This document shows positions 1 through 5,850 of a DNA stretch of 15,396 nt, in pieces. The DNA lies in the NCBI GenBank assembly GCA_964353855.1, contig CAYGWX010000054.1, positions 1 to 15,396 of the forward strand, read 5' to 3'. The DNA comes from CAYGWX01 sp964353855 [NCBI: uncultured bacterium]. Lineage in GTDB: Bacteria; Edwardsbacteria; CAYGWX01. A model generated the notes under the pieces. The model worked only from the letters and a program-made list of their open reading frames with translations. It made no database searches and was not told where the DNA came from. Within the stretch, counting starts at the first letter, position 1, and every line of letters starts with the position of its first letter. Position numbers and translations under genes: made by a program.

Positions 1-233
1 TAATCCTCAACTTCCACAACCCTGTTTTAGTCCAGTTTAACGGGGGCCAGTCCGATATCCTTACTCAAGACCAACTCAAACCACTAAGAGTAGCAATCTC
101 AAACCCTAATAACTTGCTTTCAATAAATACTCTTCATGCGTACGTGCATAATAAAAACATTTCGCCTAAACCTAACGATTTGAAACTAACATGGGATAAC
201 ATGCAGCTTGTTATCGAAAAGATATGGGAATGA
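1..233 (+). CDS. 3' end of an unrecognised protein (partial, runs off the window start)
   Basis: A reading frame is open from base 3 to a TGA at 231-233 and gives 76 C-terminal residues, beginning ILNFHNPVLVQFNGGQ and ending LVIEKIWE. The absence of stops in AT-rich DNA and the close spacing to the next gene (35 bases between its stop and the next ATG) support a real gene end. The composition (many AAA, AAT, ATA and TTA codons) matches the D12 methyltransferase gene that follows and not the GC-rich remainder of the window. I do not recognise a domain. Its position just upstream of a DNA methyltransferase makes a restriction enzyme or other defence partner possible, but that is inference from context only. 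Confidence 0.6.
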   Translation, partial: ILNFHNPVLVQFNGGQSDILTQDQLKPLRVAISNPNNLLSINTLHAYVHNKNISPKPNDLKLTWDNMQLVIEKIWE

Positions 234-268
234 TAATACATAGACACTGGTGAGGAGATACTGCAAAA

Positions 269-1141
269 ATGGGTTACACAACTTCACCATTGCGGTACCC
301 CGGGGGTAAGACCAGGCTGGCCAATTTCATTAAGCTTGTGTACAATAGGAATGATTTGTGCGGAGGACACTATGTAGAACCTTATGCTGGGGGTGCAGGT
401 ATAGCTTGGAGTCTTCTATTCCATGATGTTGTAGCTCACGTTCATATTAACGACTTGAGTAAACCGGTTTATGCTTTTTGGGGTTCGGTGTTTCGAGATA
501 CTCAAAATTTGTGTCGACTGATTCAGGACACCCCTGTTACCATGGAAAACTGGTTTCACCAAAAATCAATACAAGAAAACCCAGTGCAGCACACCAACCT
601 TGAGCTTGGATTCTCCACCTTCTTTTTAAACCGTACTAATCGCTCAGGAATTATTCGAGGTGGAGTAATCGGCGGAAAAAATCAAGAGGGTAAATGGACG
701 CTTTCGGCAAGATATAATAAATCCGCGCTTATAGAAAGAATAGAGAGAATAGCGAGATACAAAAGCAGTGTAACCCTCTATAACCAAGATGCGGCGGCTT
801 TCATAATTAAGGTTTTACCTGAAATACCATTTAGGTCTCTTGTTTATCTTGACCCCCCCTATTATACAAAAGGGCCGGGACTCTACGAGAACTACTACAA
901 ACATGAAGATCATGTCTCCATCGCCAAACTAGCAACGAAACGCATTAAACAACGATGGATCGTCTCTTATGACAATATGCCAGAGGTGCGAAAATTATAT
1001 AAAGGCCTTAGGAAACTAATTTATAAATTAAGCTATAGCGCTGCTGATCGTTACAGGGGAGCCGAAGTGATGTTTTTCAGCGATAAGTTAAAAGTTCCGA
1101 CTGTGGAAGACCCAACAAGAGCGATCCAATTTAAAAATTGA
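269..1141 (+). CDS. D12-class (Dam/DpnM-like) N6-adenine DNA methyltransferase
   Basis: Predicted to transfer a methyl group from S-adenosylmethionine to adenine N6 in DNA. Of its 290 residues, RYPGGK (9-14) is the N-terminal SAM-binding element of the alpha/D12 class, YVEPYAGGAGIA (35-46) is motif I, NRTNRSG (121-127) is a family block, and DPPYY (195-199) is catalytic motif IV. The C-terminal YSAADRYRGAEVMFF stretch is also typical. Length is normal for Dam/DpnM relatives. GAGGAG at 252-257, 11 bases before the ATG, supports the start. The gene is AT-rich, unlike everything downstream of its stop, which suggests horizontal acquisition. Recognition sequence is unknown; GATC is common in the window, so site avoidance gives no hint. 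It could be an orphan methylase, or the modification half of a system whose nuclease lies upstream at the window edge. Confidence 0.93.
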   Translation: MGYTTSPLRYPGGKTRLANFIKLVYNRNDLCGGHYVEPYAGGAGIAWSLLFHDVVAHVHINDLSKPVYAFWGSVFRDTQNLCRLIQDTPVTMENWFHQKSIQENPVQHTNLELGFSTFFLNRTNRSGIIRGGVIGGKNQEGKWTLSARYNKSALIERIERIARYKSSVTLYNQDAAAFIIKVLPEIPFRSLVYLDPPYYTKGPGLYENYYKHEDHVSIAKLATKRIKQRWIVSYDNMPEVRKLYKGLRKLIYKLSYSAADRYRGAEVMFFSDKLKVPTVEDPTRAIQFKN

Positions 1142-2439
1142 AAATCAATCACAAAATCTACCTCGGTGACTCCCGCACCATGCGGGAGGTCCCGGCCTCC
1201 TCCGTCCACCTCATCCTCACCTCCCCGCCCTACTGGCAACTCAAGGACTACGGAAACGGAAACCAGATCGGGTTCAACCACACCTACGAGGAGTACATCA
1301 ACCACCTCAACCTCGTCTGGAGCGAGGCCGGACGGGTCCTCCACCCCGGCTGCCGGCTCTGCGTCAACATCGGAGACCAGTTCGCCCGAGCCGTGTACTA
1401 CGGCCGCTACAAGGTCATCCCCATCCGCACCGAGATCATCAAGTTCTGCGAACACATCGGCTTCGACTACCTCGGGGCCGTGATCTGGCAGAAAGTCACC
1501 ACCTGCCACACCACCGGCGGGGCCACGGTCATGGGCTCCTTCCCCTATCCCCGGAACGGCATCCTCAAACTCGACTACGAGTTCATCCTCATCTTCAAGA
1601 AATACGGCACATCGCCAAAAGCCACCCCGGAGCAGAAGGAACGCTCCAGGCTCACCCAAGAGGAATGGAACACCTACTTCGCGGGACATTGGAACTTCCC
1701 GGGCGAAAAACAGGACGGGCACCTCGCCATGTTCCCGGAGGAGCTTCCCAAGCGCCTGATCAAGATGTTCAGCTTCACGGGCGACACCGTCCTGGACCCC
1801 TTCCTCGGAAGCGGGACAACCACGCTCGCGGCCAAACACCTGAACAGAAACTCCATTGGATACGAGATCAACAAGGACTTCCTGCCCGTGATCAAGAGCA
1901 AGCTCGGCCTGAGCCCTGATAAATCTAAATCAGGACTCCACGAGGAAGGCTTTGAAATCATCAAACAGGACTCCTTGAAAGTTGACTTCCAAGAGGCCAT
2001 CCGGAAACTGCCCTATATCTTCAAAGATCCGATCAAGGTAGACAAGAAGGTAGACCCCAAAAAACTGACCTTCGGGTCCAAGATAGACAACACTCACAGC
2101 CCCCAGAGAGAGACCTATTACACGGTCAAGGAAGTCCTGACCCCGGAGCTCCTCGTCCTGAACAACGGCCTCGTGATAAGACTTTTGGGCGTGAAGGAAA
2201 GGCCTGAGGCCAACGGCCGGGCGATCCAGTTCCTGAAAGAGAAAACTAAGGGGCAGAGGGTGTATTTGAAGTTCGACGCCCAAAAGCACGACGAGCACGA
2301 CAACCTGCTCTGCTACCTCTACCTGTGGAACAAGACCTTCCTCAACGCGCACCTAGTCAAACAAGGATTGGTGGACGTGGATACGAAGCAGGAATATAAA
2401 TACAAATCCAAGTTCCTGCAGGAAAGGAGGGCTGGCTGA
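1138..2439 (+). CDS. Beta-class DNA methyltransferase (probably N4-cytosine) with C-terminal SNase-like domain
   Basis: Modification enzyme of the MjaI-like system. Catalytic motif IV, TSPPYW (28-33), comes first and the SAM-binding motif DPFLGSGTT (220-228) later, the order of the beta class; a serine-containing SPPYW motif is typical of N4-cytosine enzymes. After a linker (about 255-325), residues 330-430 resemble staphylococcal nuclease: VIRLLGV, then FLKEKTKGQRVYLKFD, an LCYLYL strand and a FLNAHLVKQGL helix. The arginine of the RLLxV strand (R348) is kept, but the following nuclease aspartate is a lysine (K353) and the second catalytic arginine position reads DNL, so this domain is probably not an active nuclease and may bind DNA. 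The start is TTG at 1138, overlapping the previous stop as TTGA; the next in-frame ATG would leave the first conserved LGDS block behind. The first ~20 bases are AT-rich, then the gene is GC-rich. Confidence 0.9.
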   Translation: MKINHKIYLGDSRTMREVPASSVHLILTSPPYWQLKDYGNGNQIGFNHTYEEYINHLNLVWSEAGRVLHPGCRLCVNIGDQFARAVYYGRYKVIPIRTEIIKFCEHIGFDYLGAVIWQKVTTCHTTGGATVMGSFPYPRNGILKLDYEFILIFKKYGTSPKATPEQKERSRLTQEEWNTYFAGHWNFPGEKQDGHLAMFPEELPKRLIKMFSFTGDTVLDPFLGSGTTTLAAKHLNRNSIGYEINKDFLPVIKSKLGLSPDKSKSGLHEEGFEIIKQDSLKVDFQEAIRKLPYIFKDPIKVDKKVDPKKLTFGSKIDNTHSPQRETYYTVKEVLTPELLVLNNGLVIRLLGVKERPEANGRAIQFLKEKTKGQRVYLKFDAQKHDEHDNLLCYLYLWNKTFLNAHLVKQGLVDVDTKQEYKYKSKFLQERRAG

Positions 2440-3143
2440 TGCCCCAGGAGTGGGCGGCGGGGAAAGCGGGCAGGAACTTGAAGTTCAAGCGCGAGGCGCT
2501 TTTGAACTACGGCATGAACCGCTGGGGTCTGAACAAAGCCGCCAGCGTCGGCCCCACCTCGGAGCTGATCCGGGCGTGCTCCCCCAGGGCATTCAAGGAG
2601 TGGGAGGAATACTATTTCAGCCACGCCACCCAGAAGAAGAAGGCCGGGATCAGGATCACGAAAGGATACCTCACCGACCTGGGCCGGAAACTGTACGTCA
2701 AGCTCTCCGAGGTCGTGCAAAAAGAGCTGGAGTCCGTCGCCGAAGAGGAATGCATCGAATACGCCTATAACCTGGTCCTGAACCGGACCTACGAAGGGTA
2801 CCTCGGGGAGATCCAAACCATCTACGGACAGCTGCAAAAAGCCCTCGGCGTGGAAATCCAGCAGGCCCCGGACGAGTGGGACCGGCTGTACAACGTGGAT
2901 TTTTACCTCGAAGTCGGCGGGAAACAGGTCGGCCTTCAGATCAAGCCCGTGACTTTCAAACACGGGATGGAGGACTACAAGTGGCGGGAGATGCAGGAGA
3001 GGACCCACCAGAAATTCACCCAAAGGTTCGGGGGCCGCGTGTTCCTCGTGTACTCGGTCAAGGCCGGGAACAAGAAGACGATCATGAACGCAGAGGTGAT
3101 CGAAGAGATCCGGAGGGAGATCAACGCCCTGAGAAAGAAGTAA
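2439..3143 (+). CDS. MjaI-like type II restriction endonuclease
   Basis: Predicted site-specific DNA endonuclease of 234 residues. The N-terminal half carries blocks I associate with the MjaI restriction enzyme family: MNRWGLNKAASVG (26-38), ELIRACSPRAFKEWEEYYF (42-60). A PD-(D/E)xK-type active site is visible as D154 (in NVDFYLEV) and Q167-x-K169 (in GLQIKP), with E124 (YLGEIQ) as a possible extra acid. MjaI cuts CTAG; the specificity here is inferred from family resemblance and from the scarcity of CTAG in the window. The ATG overlaps the methylase stop by one base (TGATG) and is preceded by AGGAGG at 2425-2430, a much stronger ribosome site than that of the methylase, which would favour nuclease translation coupled to prior methylase translation. 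No controller (C) protein gene is present. Confidence 0.8.
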   Translation: MPQEWAAGKAGRNLKFKREALLNYGMNRWGLNKAASVGPTSELIRACSPRAFKEWEEYYFSHATQKKKAGIRITKGYLTDLGRKLYVKLSEVVQKELESVAEEECIEYAYNLVLNRTYEGYLGEIQTIYGQLQKALGVEIQQAPDEWDRLYNVDFYLEVGGKQVGLQIKPVTFKHGMEDYKWREMQERTHQKFTQRFGGRVFLVYSVKAGNKKTIMNAEVIEEIRREINALRKK

Positions 3144-3189
3144 GTTTGGCTGTTCCCGCCCGCCCCTTTCGACGAACCCCACCCTTAAT

Positions 3190-3209
3190 CCCTCCCCAGC
3201 CGGGGAGGG
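3190..3209. repeat. Perfect inverted repeat, 8-bp arms
   Basis: CCCTCCCC and GGGGAGGG flank the 4-base loop AGCC. It lies 46 bases after the endonuclease stop and could fold in RNA as a transcript-end hairpin, but no T run follows, so it is not called as an intrinsic terminator. It more likely belongs to an interspersed palindromic family. Confidence 0.75.
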
Positions 3210-3231
3210 AAGACCGTTTGCAGGGGGTATC

Positions 3232-3256
3232 TTTATCCCAGGGATAAATCCCTGGG
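3232..3256. repeat. Two interleaved inverted repeats
   Basis: TTTATCCC (3232-3239) pairs with GGGATAAA (3241-3248), and CCCAGGGAT (3237-3245) pairs with ATCCCTGGG (3248-3256). The two foldings are mutually exclusive. A third small palindrome, GCCCCTCAGGGGC, follows at 3270-3282. Confidence 0.7.
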
Positions 3257-3295
3257 CTATTAACATGGTGCCCCTCAGGGGCTCACATTGAAAAA

Positions 3296-3315
3296 GGGCG
3301 CACAACCGTGCGCCC
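3296..3315. repeat. Perfect inverted repeat, 8-bp arms
   Basis: GGGCGCAC (3296-3303) and GTGCGCCC (3308-3315) flank a 4-base AACC loop. It has the form of an interspersed repetitive palindrome. Confidence 0.75.
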
Positions 3316-3352
3316 CTACCACCATCCCCCGCCCTTTATAAACAACCAGCAG

Positions 3353-3380
3353 GCAGAAAGCAGTAGGCAGTAGGCAGACA
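3353..3380. repeat. Short 7-bp tandem repeat
   Basis: Four consecutive 7-mers read GCAGAAA, GCAGTAG, GCAGTAG and GCAGACA. A further GCAG lies just before at 3349-3352. Copy number is likely to vary between strains. Confidence 0.65.
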
Positions 3381-3427
3381 AGATAGGGGAGAACGGCGAA
3401 GATGAAGATTAGGAGTAAAGACGCTGG

Positions 3428-3471
3428 ATTCCGGATCATCCTGAGTTAAGCCCAGGACAGGCGTCCGGAAT
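3428..3471. repeat. Inverted repeat with ATTCCGGA arms
   Basis: ATTCCGGA (3428-3435) and TCCGGAAT (3464-3471) enclose 28 bases that contain further complementary stretches (TCCTG and CAGGA). This is one more palindromic element of the spacer cluster. Confidence 0.6.
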
Positions 3472-3486
3472 GACGACCCGAAAAAC

Positions 3487-3522
3487 GAGATTGCCGCGGT
3501 CGCTCCGCTCCCTCGCAATGAC
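3487..3522. repeat. Interspersed-type palindrome ending GCAATGAC
   Basis: ATTGC (3490-3494) and GCAAT (3515-3519) bracket a CGCTCCGCTCC core. I recognise the general form (GAGATTGC ... GCAATGAC) as one often repeated in environmental bacterial genomes. Copy number in this genome cannot be seen from one window. Confidence 0.6.
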
Positions 3523-3550
3523 CCCGACAGCAAAAACCCAGGATTTCCGC

Positions 3551-3580
3551 TTGACTTTCAGGCCCGCTTTTTTATAGAAT
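3551..3580 (+). promoter_or_regulatory. Sigma70-type promoter for the GT-C gene
   Basis: TTGACT (3551-3556) and TAGAAT (3575-3580), each one mismatch from consensus, are 18 bases apart. The -10 box overlaps the first ATG (3579), and transcription would be expected to begin at about 3587-3588, exactly at the second in-frame ATG (3588). No Shine-Dalgarno sequence precedes either ATG. A leaderless mRNA starting at 3588 is therefore plausible. Confidence 0.6.
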
Positions 3581-5213
3581 GCTTAAGATGAACAAGAACA
3601 TTCCAGATCCACACCCCCAGGCCGTGCCCGGCTTGAGACCCCATTGGATAGCCCTGCTGCTCATCACGCTGGCCTGCCTGGGCACATGCCTCTGGTTCAC
3701 GCTCGGCGAGTGGCAGGCCGAAGGGGGACAGTTAGGCGCCCCCCTGGACGACGCCTGGATCCACTTCCGGTTCGCCGAGAACCTGGCCATGGGGCACGGG
3801 TTCTCCTACAACCAGGGAGTCCCGGCTCCGGGGTCCACAAGCCCGCTGTGGGTCCTGCTGCTGACGCTTCTCTATCCGCTCACCCATGAGTTCCTGATCA
3901 CCTCCAAAATCCTCGGGGTCCTGTTTGAGATCCTGGCCTGTTACCTCATTTATTTATTCGCTCTGCGCCTCGAGGCCAGCCGCATCCCGGCCCTGGCGGC
4001 CTCCCTGCTGACGATCCTCATCGGACGGATGACCTGGGGCACTCTCTCGGGAATGGAAGTCACCCTGTTCGCCTTCCTCTCGCTCCTGGGGATTTTCCTC
4101 TACCAGGAATCGAAAGGCAAGCCGAACTACACGCTCGTCTCAGCGTTTGTGCTCGGGCTGGCGACCCAGGCTCGCCCGGAAGGGTATCTCTTGTTCGCGT
4201 TTTTCCTGCTGGATCAGGTCGTGGAAGGGATCCAGCGGGGAAGGGGAAACCGAAAAGAATGGACCAAGCTGGTCGGAACCTTGAGTCTGGAGATCCTGCT
4301 CTACTTTCTGGTCTCCCTGCCCTATGTCCTGTTCTCGTTAAAAACCACGGGACGTCCCCTGCCCGCGACCTACTATGCTAAAAAAGGGTTGGGGATCGTT
4401 ACCGGAATCCAGTCCTGGGAATATCTCCGAGAGATTATCACCTTTTGGTTCGTCAAGGACAACCGCCTGCTGGTCTGGCTTCTGCCCTTTGGGCTGATCC
4501 GCTTCTTCCGGAAGAGGTGGATGGACCGGGGAAGGCTTTTGGGCATCTGGTTCGCGGGGTTCTTTTTGATCTCGGCGCGAGTGACCCCCAACCTCTCCAA
4601 CATGGCGAGGTACATCGTTCCCCTGGCGCCAATCTTCGCCCTCCTGGGAGCCCTTGGGGCCATCGAGATCGCGGGCTGGTTGCGGAAGATCAAGCTGGAT
4701 TTCGCCCTTCCCAGGCCCGGCATCAGTTTCTGGACCGCCCTGATCCTGGCAGTGGCCCTCTGGCAGGGGGGGGTAAGCCAAGCCTTCTGGAGGCCTCTGT
4801 ATGTGATGAACGTGGACAACATCAACCGGATGCAGGTCGCCATGGGAAAGTGGGCGAGGGAGAACCTGCCTCCCGGAAGCCTGATCGCCCTGAACGACGT
4901 GGGGGCGATCATCTACTTTTCGAACCTGAAGTGCTTAGACACGGTCGGGCTGACCTCGCCGGAGCTCCTGCCGTATCTCAAGGAATACGCCCTTAAGCCG
5001 GGAGGATACCGTCGAGGCATCTGGCAGTTCCTTAAGGAGCGGCGACCGGACTACTTGATCATCTTCCCGGAGTGGTATCCGGAATTCCCCCAGAGCCCGG
5101 TCCTGGAGCCGGTCCACAAGATCGAATATCCCAATAACACCGGCGGGGGAGACGTGATGGTGGTCTACAAGATGCATTGGGAACGGGAGGAGACTTATCG
5201 TCTTTACCCTTGA
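3579..5213 (+). CDS. GT-C-type polytopic membrane glycosyltransferase-like protein
   Basis: Probably transfers a sugar from a polyprenyl-phosphate donor on the outer face of the cytoplasmic membrane. A first hydrophobic segment (about 23-42) is followed by a periplasmic loop with DDAWIHFRFAENLAMGHG (57-74) and GSTSPLW (85-91); an acidic pair in this first loop is the hallmark of GT-C enzymes. Several further membrane segments follow (about 92-130, 138-175, 184-212, 232-254, 295-310, 320-335, 345-366, 382-400), with a cytoplasmic-side ARPEG block (198-202). The soluble C-terminal part (about 410-544) contains WARENLPPGSLIALNDVGAI. Substrate cannot be told. If transcription begins at 3587-3588, the true start is the ATG at 3588, giving 541 residues. 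The gene stands alone, between the repeat-filled spacer and the purE promoter. Confidence 0.75.
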   Translation: MLKMNKNIPDPHPQAVPGLRPHWIALLLITLACLGTCLWFTLGEWQAEGGQLGAPLDDAWIHFRFAENLAMGHGFSYNQGVPAPGSTSPLWVLLLTLLYPLTHEFLITSKILGVLFEILACYLIYLFALRLEASRIPALAASLLTILIGRMTWGTLSGMEVTLFAFLSLLGIFLYQESKGKPNYTLVSAFVLGLATQARPEGYLLFAFFLLDQVVEGIQRGRGNRKEWTKLVGTLSLEILLYFLVSLPYVLFSLKTTGRPLPATYYAKKGLGIVTGIQSWEYLREIITFWFVKDNRLLVWLLPFGLIRFFRKRWMDRGRLLGIWFAGFFLISARVTPNLSNMARYIVPLAPIFALLGALGAIEIAGWLRKIKLDFALPRPGISFWTALILAVALWQGGVSQAFWRPLYVMNVDNINRMQVAMGKWARENLPPGSLIALNDVGAIIYFSNLKCLDTVGLTSPELLPYLKEYALKPGGYRRGIWQFLKERRPDYLIIFPEWYPEFPQSPVLEPVHKIEYPNNTGGGDVMVVYKMHWEREETYRLYP

Positions 5214-5239
5214 AAAGACATAGATAAATCAGGTAAAAT
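5210..5239 (+). promoter_or_regulatory. Sigma70-type promoter for purE
   Basis: TTGAAA (5210-5215) and TAAAAT (5234-5239), each one mismatch from consensus, are 18 bases apart. The -35 box overlaps the last bases of the upstream gene. Transcription would start near 5246 and produce a leader of roughly 80 bases. Confidence 0.55.
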
Positions 5240-5251
5240 TAAGGTATTCCC

Positions 5252-5293
5252 CGCCCTCTGGTGCGCCTTTACGGAACGGTTCCTCAGAGGGCG
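5252..5293 (+). promoter_or_regulatory. Hairpin in the purE leader (or end of the upstream transcript)
   Basis: CGCCCTCTG (5252-5260) pairs perfectly with CAGAGGGCG (5285-5293). Inside the 24-base loop a second small hairpin, GGAA CGG TTCC (5273-5283), can form. No strong T run follows, only pyrimidine-rich GCTTCTTCTTTC. It may be a leader attenuator or stabiliser for purE, or a weak terminator for the upstream gene. It does not match a purine riboswitch that I can recognise. Confidence 0.45.
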
Positions 5294-5328
5294 ATTGCCC
5301 GCTTCTTCTTTCGATATAGGGAGGAATC

Positions 5329-5796
5329 ATGAAAGCCAAGCCGGTAGTAGGGATCATCGTAGGCAGCGAATCCGACCGGGAGACGATGAGCGAGGTCGTT
5401 AAAATCCTGGATGGGTTCCAGATCCCCCATGAGTTCGTAGTGGCCTCGGCGCACCGCCAGCCCAAGCGGGTGCGGGAGTATGGCGAGACCGCTGAGGGAC
5501 GAGGGCTCAAGGTGATCATCGGAGGGGCCGGGATGTCCGCGCACCTGCCCGGAGTGGTGGCCAGCCTGACCACGCTGCCGGTGATCGGCGTCCCGCTCGC
5601 GGGTTCGGCCCTGGCCGGGCTGGACGCCCTGTTCTCGATCAGCCAGATGCCGGGAGGGGTGCCGGTGGCCTGCATGGCCATCGGCAAAGCCGGGGCCAAA
5701 AACGCCGGGATCCTGGCAGCGCAGATCCTTGGGCTCGGGGATAAGCGGATCGCCCGAAGGGTGAAGGAATACAAGAAGAAGCTGGCGAAGAAATAA
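5329..5796 (+). CDS. purE: N5-carboxyaminoimidazole ribonucleotide mutase (PurE)
   Basis: Cytoplasmic enzyme of de novo purine synthesis that rearranges N5-CAIR to CAIR. Residues GSESD (12-16) and SAHRQP (40-45, with the catalytic histidine H42) bind the nucleotide; GGAGMSAHLPG (65-75), PVIGVPL (84-90) and QMPGGVPV (106-113) are family signatures. Its 155 residues are the usual length for PurE, and the sequence looks like the bacterial class I form, which needs PurK; no purK is in the window. Usual families read SAHRTP, so Q44 is a mild variation. GGGAGG (5319-5324) precedes the ATG by four bases. It has its own promoter, a leader hairpin and a terminator immediately after, so it is probably transcribed mostly alone. 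Confidence 0.96.
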   Translation: MKAKPVVGIIVGSESDRETMSEVVKILDGFQIPHEFVVASAHRQPKRVREYGETAEGRGLKVIIGGAGMSAHLPGVVASLTTLPVIGVPLAGSALAGLDALFSISQMPGGVPVACMAIGKAGAKNAGILAAQILGLGDKRIARRVKEYKKKLAKK

Positions 5797-5801
5797 GGAG
5801 G

Positions 5802-5827
5802 TCCCGATCAAAGGGATCGGGATTTTG
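5802..5827 (+). terminator. Rho-independent terminator after purE
   Basis: TCCCGATC (5802-5809) and GATCGGGA (5815-5822) form an 8-bp stem with a 5-base AAAGG loop, followed by TTTTG. It lies six bases after the purE stop and 24 bases before the next start codon, leaving little room for a separate promoter of the downstream gene run. Confidence 0.85.
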
Positions 5828-5850
5828 CTTCGTTCAATAGAAAGAAAAAC

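Larger units (their letters stand above)
3144..3550. other. Gene-free spacer filled with short palindromic and tandem elements
   Basis: No credible gene lies between the endonuclease stop and the promoter of the next gene. Instead there are at least five separate inverted repeats and one short tandem repeat, listed individually, in about 340 bases. Several resemble interspersed palindromic elements that recur in many environmental bacterial genomes, which I recall from general experience but cannot verify here. The spacer marks the edge between the restriction-modification island and the housekeeping chromosome. Confidence 0.75.

Noticed and set aside
1051-1839. - strand open frame opposite the two methyltransferase genes
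   Set aside because: Low-complexity acidic sequence without motifs; the + strand carries complete methyltransferase motifs.
3190-3209. Intrinsic terminator for the endonuclease gene
   Set aside because: The stem is perfect but is followed by AAGACC rather than a T run; kept as a palindromic element instead.
2319-3305. - strand open frame opposite the endonuclease
   Set aside because: No motif, spans the methylase-endonuclease junction and the palindrome spacer, and looks like a shadow of GC-rich coding DNA.
5240-5328. Purine (guanine/adenine or PRPP-type) riboswitch before purE
   Set aside because: Only a simple nested hairpin is visible; I could not find the conserved junction elements of these classes.
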